From contig NZ_JBEYUS010000010.1 of NCBI RefSeq assembly GCF_040643635.1, positions 1-64,000 on the forward strand: a stretch of 64,000 nucleotides of DNA, written 5' to 3'. Under the pieces are notes generated by a model that searched no databases, was not told the DNA's origin, and saw only the letters and a list, made by a program, of their open reading frames with translations. Below, piece by piece: positions 45,828-54,265 of this stretch. The translations under genes and the position numbers were made by a program. Position 1 is the stretch's first letter; each line of letters starts with the position of its first letter. This DNA comes from Saccharopolyspora_C sp040643635. Its GTDB lineage: Bacteria > Actinomycetota > Actinomycetes > Mycobacteriales > Pseudonocardiaceae.

Positions 45828-47006
45828 ATGCCCGCCGACGCCGGCCAGGCCGCGCGCTCGCACCGCCGCGGTGCGCAGACCGCGATCCCGTGCCTGTTCC
45901 TGCGGGGCGGCACCTCGCGCGGCCCGTTCTTCGACGAGCGGGCGCTGCCCGCCGACGTCCCCATCCGCGACGCCGTGCTGCTGGCCGCGCTCGGCTCGCC
46001 CGACGACCGGCAGATCGACGGCATCGGGGGAGCGCACCCGCTCACCAGCAAGATCGGGATCGTGCGCCCGGGCGACCGGCCCGGCGTCGACGTGGAGTGG
46101 ACCTTCGGCCAGGTGCAGCCGGGTGGGAGCAGCGTCGACACGACCGCGAACTGCGGGAACATGCTCGCCGCAGTGCTCCCGTTCGCCGTCGAGACCGGCA
46201 TGGTCGTCCCGGACGCCGACCGCACCACCGCCCGCGTGCTCACCCGCAACACCGGCATGGTCGCCGAGATCACCGTCCGCACCCCCACCGGACCGGACGG
46301 GACCAGGCACGTCGAGTACGCGGGCGAGGCGCGCATCGACGGCGTCCCGGGCACCGCCGCCCCCGTCGAGATCGGGTTCCTGGACACCGCGGGCTCGGTC
46401 GCCGGATCGCTGCTGCCGACCGGGAACCCGCGCGACACCGTCGACGTCCCCGGCCTCGGCGCGGTGGACGTGACGTTGATCGACAACGGGCAGCCGCTGG
46501 TGGTCGTCCGCGCGGACCGGCTCGGCGCGACCGGCTACGAGGACCCCGCCGAGATCGACGGCGACGCGGAGCTCAAGGCGAAGGTCGAGGCGCTGCGGCT
46601 GGTCTGCGGCCGCGCGATGGGGCTCGGCGACGTCGAGGCGAAGAACTACCCGAAGATGACGCTGGTCGCACCGCCCCGGCACGGCGGCGACCTGTCCACC
46701 CGCAGCCTCATCCCGCGGGTCGCGCACCGCTCCATCGGTGTGCTGGCCGCGGTCACCGCCGCCACCGCGTGCGTGCTGGAGGGCAGCGTCGCCCGCGAGG
46801 TCGCCGCCGAGGTCCGCGGCACCGAACCGACCGTCTCGGTGGAGCACCCGTCCGGCGAGTTCAGCGTCGCCCTCGGGCTCGACCCCGCCGAACCGGGGCG
46901 GGTGCTGCGATCCGGGTTGCTGCGCACCGCCCGCCTGCTGATGTCCGGCGAGGTCCTCGTGCCCGCCGCCCTCTGGAATCCCGTTGCCGAGGAGCGTTCC
47001 GCGTGA
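45828..47006 (+). CDS. galD: 4-oxalomesaconate tautomerase (PrpF family)
   Basis: 392 aa from ATG 45828 behind GGAGGAGGAA; an ATG at 45780 is in frame but lacks a site. PrpF/diaminopimelate-epimerase-like fold: IPCLFLRGGTSRGPFFDERALP, DDRQIDGIGGAHPLTSKIGIV, TANCGNMLAAVLPFAVE with an active-site Cys, IDNGQPLVVV and AKNYPKMTLVAPP. In gallate and protocatechuate 4,5-cleavage pathways GalD (or the related LigU) interconverts isomers of 4-oxalomesaconate. First gene of the operon, followed by the hydratase and aldolase genes, which supports this role. Confidence 0.85.
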   Translation: MPADAGQAARSHRRGAQTAIPCLFLRGGTSRGPFFDERALPADVPIRDAVLLAALGSPDDRQIDGIGGAHPLTSKIGIVRPGDRPGVDVEWTFGQVQPGGSSVDTTANCGNMLAAVLPFAVETGMVVPDADRTTARVLTRNTGMVAEITVRTPTGPDGTRHVEYAGEARIDGVPGTAAPVEIGFLDTAGSVAGSLLPTGNPRDTVDVPGLGAVDVTLIDNGQPLVVVRADRLGATGYEDPAEIDGDAELKAKVEALRLVCGRAMGLGDVEAKNYPKMTLVAPPRHGGDLSTRSLIPRVAHRSIGVLAAVTAATACVLEGSVAREVAAEVRGTEPTVSVEHPSGEFSVALGLDPAEPGRVLRSGLLRTARLLMSGEVLVPAALWNPVAEERSA

Positions 47007-48028
47007 TCATCGACGTGCACGGCCACTACACCACCGCCCCCGAGCCGCTGGGCCGCTGGCGCGACGCGCAGGTCGCCGGGCTGGCCGATCCGGCGCTGCG
47101 GCCCGACCCGGCCGGCCCGGTCATCGGCGACGACGAGATCCGCGAATCCCTCGAAGCCCACCAGCTGCGGCAGATGGACGAGCGCGGCATCGACGTCACC
47201 GTGTTCTCGCCGCGCGCCTCGTTCATGGCGCACCACGTCGGGGACTTCGCGACCTCCGCGGCGTGGGCGCGCATCTGCAACGACCTGTGCCACCGGGTCT
47301 CGGAGCTCTACCCGGAGCGGTTCGCGCCCGGCGCGATGCTGCCGCAGTCGCCCGGGGTCGATCCGGCGACGACCCTGCCCGAGCTGGAGCGGGTGGTGCG
47401 CGAGCTGGGCGCGGTCGCGGTGAACATCAACCCCGACCCCTCCGGCGGGCACTGGACCGCGCCGCCGCTGACCGACCGGCACTGGTACCCGGTGTGGGAG
47501 AAGCTCGTCGAGCTGGACGTGCCCGCCATGGTGCACGTGTCCACCAGCTGCAACGCGGCGTTCCACACCACCGGCGCGCACTACCTCAACGCCGACACCA
47601 CCGCGTTCATGCAGCTGCTGCAGGGCGACCTGTTCGCCGACTTCCCCGAGCTGCGCCTGGTGATCCCGCACGGTGGCGGTGCGGTGCCCTACCACTGGGG
47701 CCGGTTCCGCGGGCTCGCGCAGGCGCTGGGCAAGCCGGAACCGGAGGAATCGTTGCTGGGCAACGTCTTCTTCGACACCTGCGTCTACCACCAGCCGGGC
47801 ATCGACCTGCTGCTGGACGTGATCCCGCACGAGTCGGTGCTGTTCGCCTCGGAGATGGTCGGCGCGGTGCGCGGCGTCGATCCCCGCACCGGGCACCACT
47901 TCGACGACACCCGCCGCTACGTCGAGAAGGCCGGGCTCCCCGCCGATTCCCTCGCCGCGATCGAGGAGCGCAACGCCCGCCGCGCCTACCCCCGGCTGGA
48001 CGCGCGCCTGACCGCGCAAGGCCGCTGA
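47003..48028 (+). CDS. ligJ: 4-oxalomesaconate hydratase (LigJ-type amidohydrolase)
   Basis: 341 aa from GTG 47003, overlapping the galD stop by four bases. Amidohydrolase-2 fold starting IIDVHGHYTT (HxH), RQMDERGIDVTVFSPRASFM, AVNINPDPSGGHWTAPPLTD, VIPHGGGAVPYHWGRFRG and ILFASE-like VLFASEMVGAV. This corresponds to the LigJ type of hydratase that forms 4-carboxy-4-hydroxy-2-oxoadipate, not the unrelated GalB type. The pathway order galD-ligJ-ligK-ligI supports the call. Confidence 0.87.
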   Translation: MIIDVHGHYTTAPEPLGRWRDAQVAGLADPALRPDPAGPVIGDDEIRESLEAHQLRQMDERGIDVTVFSPRASFMAHHVGDFATSAAWARICNDLCHRVSELYPERFAPGAMLPQSPGVDPATTLPELERVVRELGAVAVNINPDPSGGHWTAPPLTDRHWYPVWEKLVELDVPAMVHVSTSCNAAFHTTGAHYLNADTTAFMQLLQGDLFADFPELRLVIPHGGGAVPYHWGRFRGLAQALGKPEPEESLLGNVFFDTCVYHQPGIDLLLDVIPHESVLFASEMVGAVRGVDPRTGHHFDDTRRYVEKAGLPADSLAAIEERNARRAYPRLDARLTAQGR

Positions 48029-48044
48029 ACCCCGAAGGAGCACC

Positions 48045-48728
48045 GTGCACGAATTGGGAATCGTCCACCGGACCGTCCAGCGCGCCGATCGCGCCGCCGT
48101 CGAAGCCCTCGCGGAGTTCGGCGTCGCCACGGTGCACGAGGCGCTGGGCCGGGTCGGCCTGCTGCGCCCCTACATCCGCCCGGTCTACGAGGGGGCGAAG
48201 GTCTGCGGCACCGCGGTCACCGCGCTGCTGCAGCCCGGGGACAACTGGATGCTGCACGTCGCCGCCGAGCAGGTGCAGGAGGGCGACGTGCTGGTCGCCG
48301 GGTGCACCACCGAGTGCGAGGACGGGTTCTTCGGCGAGCTGCTCGCCACCTCGATGCGCGCCCGCGGTGCGCAGGGGCTGATCATCGACGGCGGCTGTCG
48401 CGACGTCGACGAGCTGCGCGCCATGGACTTCCCGGTGTTCTCCCGCGCCATCAACGCGAAGGGCACCGTCAAGGCGACCCTCGGCTCGGTGAACGTGCCC
48501 GTCGTGGTGGCCAACGCGCTGGTCGAACCGGGCGACGTCATCGTGGCCGACACCGACGGCGTGGTCGTGGTGCCCGCGGCGAAGGCATCGGAGGTGGCGG
48601 CGGCCGCCGCGAAGCGGGAAGCCGGGGAAGCGGGCAAGCGCGCGCGGTTCCAGGAGGGAGAACTCGGCTTGGACCTCTACGACATGCGCCCGAAGCTGGC
48701 GGCCATGGGACTGACCTACCGGGACTGA
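48045..48728 (+). CDS. ligK: 4-carboxy-4-hydroxy-2-oxoadipate aldolase
   Basis: 227 aa from GTG 48045 with GGAG upstream. RraA-like fold: ALAEFGVATVHEALGRVGLLRPYIRPVYEGAKVCGTAVTALLQPGDN, GDVLVAGCTTECEDGFFGELLATSMRARGAQGLIIDGGCRD and VVANALVEPGDVIVADTDGVVVVP. Family enzymes (LigK/GalC/HMG aldolase) split the aldol product into pyruvate and oxaloacetate with a divalent metal held by the RD and D/E residues of GGCRDVDEL. Intact length. It is the last step to central metabolism. Confidence 0.9.
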   Translation: MHELGIVHRTVQRADRAAVEALAEFGVATVHEALGRVGLLRPYIRPVYEGAKVCGTAVTALLQPGDNWMLHVAAEQVQEGDVLVAGCTTECEDGFFGELLATSMRARGAQGLIIDGGCRDVDELRAMDFPVFSRAINAKGTVKATLGSVNVPVVVANALVEPGDVIVADTDGVVVVPAAKASEVAAAAAKREAGEAGKRARFQEGELGLDLYDMRPKLAAMGLTYRD

Positions 48729-48796
48729 GCTCCCGGAACGGGAACCGGCGGTCCCGTGCACCGACGCACGCCGCCCCGGCGGCAGGAGGAGAACCC

Positions 48797-49711
48797 ATGA
48801 GCACCGAAGTCACCCCGGGGTGGCTGCCCTGGCACCCGGAACCGAGCGCCCCGGCGTTCATCCCGCCCGCGGGCTCGGTCGACGCGCACTGCCACGTGTT
48901 CGGTCCCGCCGCGCGGTTCCCGTTCGCCGCCGAGCGCAAGTACACGCCCGTCGACGCGGGCCAGGAGCAGCTGTTCGCGCTGCGCGACCACCTCGGCCTG
49001 GCCCGCAACGTGATCGTGCAGGCCACCTGCCACGGCACCGACAACAGCGCGCTGGTCGACGCGCTGCGGGCCTCCGGCGGCCGGGCCCGCGGGGTGTCCG
49101 CAGTGGACGGTGACATCACCCGGGCGGAACTGGACCGGTTGCACGAGGCCGGAGTCCGCGGGGTGCGGTTCAACTTCGTCAAGCGGCTGGTCGACACCGC
49201 GCCCACCCGGACGCTGCGGGCCATCGCCGAGAAGATCGCGCCGCTGGGCTGGCACGTGGTGCTCTACTTCGAAGCCCGCGACCTGCCCGACGTCGAGGAG
49301 CTCGCGGCGGGCCTTCCGGTGCCGATCGTGATCGACCACCTGGGGCGGCCCGACGTCGAGCAGGACCCGGACGGCCCGGAGTTCAGCCGATTCCTGGACT
49401 TCGCGGACCGCCACCGCGCGTGGGTCAAGGTCTCCTGCCCGGAACGCCTGTCCCGCACCGGCCCGCCCGCGCTCGACGGCGAGCGCAACGCCTACGCCGA
49501 CGTCGTGCCCTTCGCGCGCCGCGCCGTCGAGGCCTTCCCGGACCGCGTCCTGTGGGGCACCGACTGGCCGCACCCGAACCTCACCGACCACATGCCCGAC
49601 GACGGGCTGCTGCTCGACCACGTCCCGCACATCGCGGTCACCCCGCAGCAGCGGCAGGCGCTGCTGGTGGACAACCCGATGCGCCTCTACTGGCCGGACG
49701 AGCAAGCCTGA
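48797..49711 (+). CDS. ligI: 2-pyrone-4,6-dicarboxylate hydrolase
   Basis: 304 aa from ATG 48797. Amidohydrolase fold with VDAHCHVFGPAARFPFAAERKYTPVDAG, NVIVQATCHGTDNSALVDAL, GVRGVRFNFVKRLVDT, VIDHLGRPDV and VLWGTDWPHPNLTDHMPDDG, all typical of LigI. It opens the pyrone ring of PDC to 4-oxalomesaconate, the substrate of the enzymes just upstream. Presence of LigI implies that the ring-cleavage step makes PDC, as with gallate or 3-O-methylgallate, or that PDC is imported. Confidence 0.9.
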   Translation: MSTEVTPGWLPWHPEPSAPAFIPPAGSVDAHCHVFGPAARFPFAAERKYTPVDAGQEQLFALRDHLGLARNVIVQATCHGTDNSALVDALRASGGRARGVSAVDGDITRAELDRLHEAGVRGVRFNFVKRLVDTAPTRTLRAIAEKIAPLGWHVVLYFEARDLPDVEELAAGLPVPIVIDHLGRPDVEQDPDGPEFSRFLDFADRHRAWVKVSCPERLSRTGPPALDGERNAYADVVPFARRAVEAFPDRVLWGTDWPHPNLTDHMPDDGLLLDHVPHIAVTPQQRQALLVDNPMRLYWPDEQA

Positions 49712-49757
49712 TCCACGGCCGGGCGACGAAGCCCGGTCCCGCCCCGAGGAGACCGCA

Positions 49758-51143
49758 GTGCAGCACCCCGTCAATGGCGACGAACGGTCCGCGAACGCGG
49801 CGAACCGGCTCGACCGGTTGCCGATCTCCCGGTTCCACCGGACCACGATCGCCGCGCTGGCGTTCGCGTACTTCTTCGAGTTCGCCGACATCAACACCTT
49901 CGCCATCACCGCGCCGAAGGTCCGCGAGCAGTGGGGCGCCGACGTCGGCCACATCGCCTACGTGACCTCGCTGTCGTTCGTCGGCATGTTCCTCGGCTCG
50001 GTCGTGGCCGGCGGGATGGCCGACCGGCTGGGCCGGAAGCGGACGCTGACGCTGACCACGGTGTGGTTCTCGGTGTGGTCGCTGGCGACGGTGTTCGCCT
50101 GGGACATCGCCTCGATGGGCGTGTTCCGCGTGCTGACCAGCGCCGGGCTCGCCGCGATGACCGTCGTCGCGGTCGTGTACCTCAACGAGCTGTTCCCGCG
50201 GGCGAAGCGCGGCAAGTTCCAGGCCTACGTGATCATGATCGGCATCTGCGGCACCCCGGTCACCAACCTGATCGCCGCGCTGGTCGTGCCGATGGGGGAG
50301 CAGACCTGGCGGCTGGTGTACCTGTGGGGCGCGCTGGGCGTGCTGTTCCTGTTCTTCCTGCGCAGGCTCGTCGAATCCCCGCAGTGGCTGGAGACCCGCG
50401 GCCGCCATGAGGAGGCCGACGCGGTGCTGCGGGGCCTGGAGGACGCGGCGTCGGCCGAGCACGGCGCCCTGCCCGCCGCCGTCGAACCGGTCGCGGTCGC
50501 GCCCGCCGCGAAACCGGGGCTGCGCCTGCTCAAGCAGCGCCGGTTCCTGTTCCCGACCCTGCTGCTGTCGGTGCTGTGGATCACCCAGACCATCGGGTTC
50601 TTCGGCTTCTCCTCGTGGGCGCCGACCCTGCTGGCCGCCGAGGGCGTCAGCGTGGAGGACTCCATCTTCTTCGTCGCGCTCACCACCGTCGGCGCACCGC
50701 TCGGGTCCTTCCTCGCCGCGCAGGTCACCGACCGGGTCGAGCGGAAGTGGGCGCTGGTGGTGTTCGGCCTGATCATCGCCGGTTCCGGGCTGCTGTACGG
50801 GTTGACGTTCCTGCCGGTGCTGGTCGTGGTGTTCGGCTTCCTGGTGAACCTGTTCGAACGCGGCTACACCTCGCTGGCCTACGCCTACTCGCCGGAGCTC
50901 TACGACACGGCGGGCCGCTCGCTGGGCACCTCGGTCTCCTACGGGCTCGGACGGCTGTCCAACGCGTTCGGGCCGCTGATCATCGCCGCGCTCTACAGCG
51001 GGTACGGGTACCGGACCGTCTTCTACTTCATCGCAGGAACCTGGGTGGTGGGCGCGCTCGCGCTGGCGCTGTTCGGCCCTGCCACCCGCAAGATCCGGCT
51101 GCGAGCCGAGTCGGCGGAACCGGAACCCGCCGCCGGTCGCTGA
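49758..51143 (+). CDS. MFS transporter of the aromatic-acid cluster
   Basis: 461 aa from GTG 49758 behind GAGGAG. Twelve segments expected; FAYFFEFADINTFAITAPKVREQWG, SVVAGGMADRLGRKRTLTL, VYLNELFPRAKRGKFQAYV, PQWLETRGRHEEA and LFERGYTSLAYAYSPELYDTAGRSLGTSVSYGLGRLSNAFGP place it in the large MFS group with aromatic-acid and SV2-like transporters. It lies between ligI and the dioxygenase gene, so uptake of an aromatic or pyrone acid is likely. Confidence 0.85.
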   Translation: MQHPVNGDERSANAANRLDRLPISRFHRTTIAALAFAYFFEFADINTFAITAPKVREQWGADVGHIAYVTSLSFVGMFLGSVVAGGMADRLGRKRTLTLTTVWFSVWSLATVFAWDIASMGVFRVLTSAGLAAMTVVAVVYLNELFPRAKRGKFQAYVIMIGICGTPVTNLIAALVVPMGEQTWRLVYLWGALGVLFLFFLRRLVESPQWLETRGRHEEADAVLRGLEDAASAEHGALPAAVEPVAVAPAAKPGLRLLKQRRFLFPTLLLSVLWITQTIGFFGFSSWAPTLLAAEGVSVEDSIFFVALTTVGAPLGSFLAAQVTDRVERKWALVVFGLIIAGSGLLYGLTFLPVLVVVFGFLVNLFERGYTSLAYAYSPELYDTAGRSLGTSVSYGLGRLSNAFGPLIIAALYSGYGYRTVFYFIAGTWVVGALALALFGPATRKIRLRAESAEPEPAAGR

Positions 51144-51164
51144 ACCCTTCGGAGGAGAGGCCGC

Positions 51165-52172
51165 ATGCACCCCGTACCGGAGCACCTCACCACCCTCGAG
51201 CGGATGGCCGCCGACACGCCCACCCGGCCGCCGCTCGGCGACATCGCCCACCTCGGGCACGTGCAGCTGTTCACCCCGTGCCCCGCGGACACGGTCGCCT
51301 TCTGCACCGAGTTCCTCGGGCTCACCGCCACCGCGCAGGACGGGGACCACACCTACCTGCGCACCTGGGACGACTACGAGCACCACAGCCTGGTGGTGAC
51401 CCGCCGCGACCGGCCCGGCGTCGGGCGCACCGCGCTGCGCTGCTCCTCGGCCGAGGCGCTGGACCGCCGCAAGACCGCCGTGCAGGCCGCGGGCGGCAGC
51501 GGGCGCTGGGTGCGCGACGAACCCGGGATCGGTCCGCTGTGGACCACGGTCGACCCGGACGGGCACGAGATCGCGCTCTACCACGAGACGTCCTGGTACG
51601 AAGCGCCCGCGGAACTCGCCCCGGCGCTGAAGAACCAGCCGCAGGCCAAACCCGGTCGTGGCGTCGGAGTCCGCAGGCTCGACCACGTCAACTACCTCGC
51701 CGCCGACGTCGCGCAGGCCAGCGGCTTCCTCGTCGACGTGCTCGGTGCCCGCCCGACCGAGCAGATCCGGCTGGACGACGGCGAGATCGCCGCCCGCTGG
51801 CAGACCTTCACCCAGAAGTCCTACGACCTGGTGCACACCAAGGACCGCACCGGCTCCTCGGGCCGGCTGCACCACATCGCCTTCGCCACCGACACTCGCG
51901 AGGACGTGCTGCGCGCCGCCGACCTCGCCGTCGACACCGGCGTGTTCATCGAGACCGGGCCGCACAAGCACGCCATCCAGCAGACCTTCTTCCTCTACGT
52001 CTACGAGCCCGGCGGCAACCGCGTCGAGCTGTGCAACCCGCTCACCCGCCTGGTGCTCGCCCCCGACTGGCCGCTGATCACCTGGACCGAGCGGGAACGA
52101 GCGAAGGGGCAGGCCTGGGGCCTGCAGACCATCGAGTCCTTCCACACCCACGGCACTCCGCCGGTCGACTGA
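51165..52172 (+). CDS. VOC-family extradiol ring-cleavage dioxygenase
   Basis: 335 aa from ATG 51165 with GGAGGAG upstream. Two tandem VOC modules: residues 28-150 (HLGHVQLFTPCPADTVAFCTEFLGL) and 170-300. Metal ligands of type I extradiol enzymes are in the second module: His174 (RLDHVNYLA), His236/His237 (LHHIAFATD) and Glu288 (NRVELCN). It resembles catechol 2,3-dioxygenases. Within this operon it is the only ring-cleaving enzyme, so it may open a trihydroxybenzoate-like ring to feed the PDC/oxalomesaconate route. This step is normally done by the unrelated LigAB-type enzymes. Substrate not proven. Confidence 0.82.
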   Translation: MHPVPEHLTTLERMAADTPTRPPLGDIAHLGHVQLFTPCPADTVAFCTEFLGLTATAQDGDHTYLRTWDDYEHHSLVVTRRDRPGVGRTALRCSSAEALDRRKTAVQAAGGSGRWVRDEPGIGPLWTTVDPDGHEIALYHETSWYEAPAELAPALKNQPQAKPGRGVGVRRLDHVNYLAADVAQASGFLVDVLGARPTEQIRLDDGEIAARWQTFTQKSYDLVHTKDRTGSSGRLHHIAFATDTREDVLRAADLAVDTGVFIETGPHKHAIQQTFFLYVYEPGGNRVELCNPLTRLVLAPDWPLITWTERERAKGQAWGLQTIESFHTHGTPPVD

Positions 52173-52216
52173 CCGGTCGTTCGTTCGGCAGCGCACAGCT
52201 CAACGAGGAGCCCGCC

Positions 52217-53554
52217 ATGAACCGGACCACACCCCCGACCGACCCGCCCGGCGCGACCGACCCGACCGCCCGGCGCCGCGCGATCGTCATCGCGCTGTGC
52301 TGGGCGCTGGTGCTGCTCGACGGCATCGACACCTTCGTCTACGGCTCGGTGCTGCCCGAGATGATCGGTGCCGGGCACCTCGGGCTCACCGACGCCACCG
52401 CGGGCGAGATCGGCAGCGCCACCACCTTCGGCATGCTCATCGGCACGATCCTGTCCGGTACCGCCACCCGCTGGGTCGGCCGCCGCCCGGCGGTGTTCGC
52501 CTCGGTGGCGCTGTTCACCCTGGCCACCCTCGGTTCCGGGCTGGCGGGCAGCGCCGCCGTGTTCGGGTTCTGCCGGCTGCTGTGCGGGTTCGGGCTCGGC
52601 GCGCTGCTGCCGATCGCCATCGCCTACGGCATGGAGTTCTGGCCGGGGAGCCGCCGGGCGCTGGCCACCGGGGTGATCATGACCGCGCACCAGGCGGGCG
52701 GGGCGCTCGCGCCGCTCATCGCGCTGGTGCTGGTCGACACCGCCGGGTGGCGCTGGGTGTTCGTCGCCGGCGCGGTGCCCGCGGTGGTGCTGCTGCCGGT
52801 GGCGGTCCGGCTGCTGCCGGAGTCCCCGGCGATCCTGGCCGCGCGGGGCAGGCCGGAAGCGGCGGCCGCGGTCTCGGCGCGGCACGGGATCGCCCCCGCC
52901 GCGCCCGCGCCCGAGCGGCCGGACCGCTGGGCGGGCCTGCGGGCGCTGTTCAGCGGCGGGCGGTGGCCGGTGACGCTGCTGTTCTGGCTCACCTCGTTCG
53001 CCGGGCTGATGCTCGTGTACGGGGTGGGGCAGTGGCTGCCGAAGATCATGGGCGATCTCGGCTACGAGACCGGTGACGCGCTGCTGTTCTCCACCGCGCT
53101 CAACGTCGGCGGCATCGTCGGCATGCTGGTGGCGGGCCGCCTCGCCGACCTGGTCGGGGCGCGGCGGATCGTGGTCGTCTGGTTCGCGCTGACCGCGGTG
53201 TTCGTGTACGTGCTGGGCGTGCACCTGCCGGTGGCGGTGCTCTACGCGGTGGTGTTCGTCGCCGGGCTGCTGCTGTTCAGCGGGCAGAGCATGGTCTACG
53301 CGGCCGTCGGTGCGCACCACGACGCGGGCGATCGGGACACCGCGCTGGGCTGGGTCGCCGGGATGGGCCGGTTCGGCGCGGTGTTCGGGCCGTGGCTCGG
53401 CGGCGCGCTGCTCGCCGCGGGCCGCGCCGACCTCGGATTCACCGCGTTCGCGGTGACCGGCCTGTTCGGCGCCGTGATGATGGCCCTGGCGAGCTCGACC
53501 ATCCGGGTCCGCTCCCGGAGCTCCTCGGGGCAGGCGTCCGAGGCCGGTGGTTAG
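52217..53554 (+). CDS. AAHS-type aromatic acid:H+ symporter
   Basis: 445 aa from ATG 52217. Aromatic-acid symporter motifs: LCWALVLLDGIDTFVYGSVLPEM (DGxD-type first segment), GTATRWVGRRPAVFASVALF, RLLCGFGLGALLPIAIAYGMEFWPGSRRALATGVIMTAHQAGGALAP, LPESPAILAARGRPEAA and GRLADLVGARRIVV. It is similar to PcaK and gallate transporters. Last structural gene before the GntR regulator; likely importer for the dioxygenase substrate. Confidence 0.9.
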   Translation: MNRTTPPTDPPGATDPTARRRAIVIALCWALVLLDGIDTFVYGSVLPEMIGAGHLGLTDATAGEIGSATTFGMLIGTILSGTATRWVGRRPAVFASVALFTLATLGSGLAGSAAVFGFCRLLCGFGLGALLPIAIAYGMEFWPGSRRALATGVIMTAHQAGGALAPLIALVLVDTAGWRWVFVAGAVPAVVLLPVAVRLLPESPAILAARGRPEAAAAVSARHGIAPAAPAPERPDRWAGLRALFSGGRWPVTLLFWLTSFAGLMLVYGVGQWLPKIMGDLGYETGDALLFSTALNVGGIVGMLVAGRLADLVGARRIVVVWFALTAVFVYVLGVHLPVAVLYAVVFVAGLLLFSGQSMVYAAVGAHHDAGDRDTALGWVAGMGRFGAVFGPWLGGALLAAGRADLGFTAFAVTGLFGAVMMALASSTIRVRSRSSSGQASEAGG

Positions 53555-53568
53555 AATCGGTGGACAAC

Positions 53569-53580
53569 ATTGTTCACAAT
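53569..53580. promoter_or_regulatory. GntR operator at its own gene
   Basis: ATTGTTCACAAT ends 16 bases before the GntR start and differs by one central base from the palindrome upstream of galD (45742-45753). Probable autoregulatory site. Confidence 0.72.
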
Positions 53581-53596
53581 TGTGCGGGGTAGGGCA

Positions 53597-54262
53597 GTGA
53601 CGACAGCGAAGCGCGAGTCCGGGCGGTCGGCGGTGGTCGACGCGATCCGCGACGCGATCACCCGCGGCGACTTCGCGCCCGACCAGCGGCTGGTGGAGGC
53701 CGAGCTCTCCGAACGGTTCGACGCGGGCCGCGGTGCGGTGCGCAACGCGCTCGTGCAGCTGGCCACCGAAGGCCTCGTGGAACGCGTGCAGAACCGCGGC
53801 GCCCGGGTGCGCGCGGTCTCCCTCGACGAGGCCATCGAGATCACCGAGGTGCGGATGGCCGTCGAAGGCCTGTGCGCGGCGCGCGCCGCCGACCGGGCCA
53901 CCGACGCGGACAAGGCCGAACTGCGCGAGATCGCCGAGCAGATGCGGACCGCGGTCGCCGGCGGCGACGTGTGGAGCTACTCCGAGCTGAACAAGCGGCT
54001 GCACTCCCTGGTGCTGCGGGTCAGCGGTCAGCGGACCGCGCACGAGGTGCTCAGCAGGCTGCGCGGGCAGAACGTGCGCCACCAGTTCCGGCTGGCCCTG
54101 CACCCCGGCCGCCCGAGCGTCTCGCTGCCGCAGCACCTGGCGATCGTCGACGCCATCTGCGCCGGTGATCCGGCGGCCGCCGAGCAGGCGATGCGCGCCC
54201 ACCTGGGCAGCGTCATCGAGGCGCTGCCCGAGGTGGACGGGACGCGGATCACCGCGCTGTGA
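53597..54262 (+). CDS. GntR-family regulator of the aromatic-acid operon
   Basis: 221 aa from GTG 53597 with GGGGTAGGG upstream. Winged helix (VVDAIRDAITRGDFAPDQRLVEAELSERFDAGRGAVRNALVQLATEGLVERVQNRGARVRAV) and FCD ligand domain (ITEVRMAVEGLCAARAA, LNKRLHSLVLRVSGQRTAHEVL, LPQHLAIVDAICAGDPAAAEQAMRAHL) with the His residues that bind metal. It stands at the end of the operon and its promoter region carries the same 12-base palindrome as galD. Likely a repressor released by an aromatic or dicarboxylic acid intermediate. Confidence 0.88.
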   Translation: MTTAKRESGRSAVVDAIRDAITRGDFAPDQRLVEAELSERFDAGRGAVRNALVQLATEGLVERVQNRGARVRAVSLDEAIEITEVRMAVEGLCAARAADRATDADKAELREIAEQMRTAVAGGDVWSYSELNKRLHSLVLRVSGQRTAHEVLSRLRGQNVRHQFRLALHPGRPSVSLPQHLAIVDAICAGDPAAAEQAMRAHLGSVIEALPEVDGTRITAL

Positions 54263-54265
54263 GCC

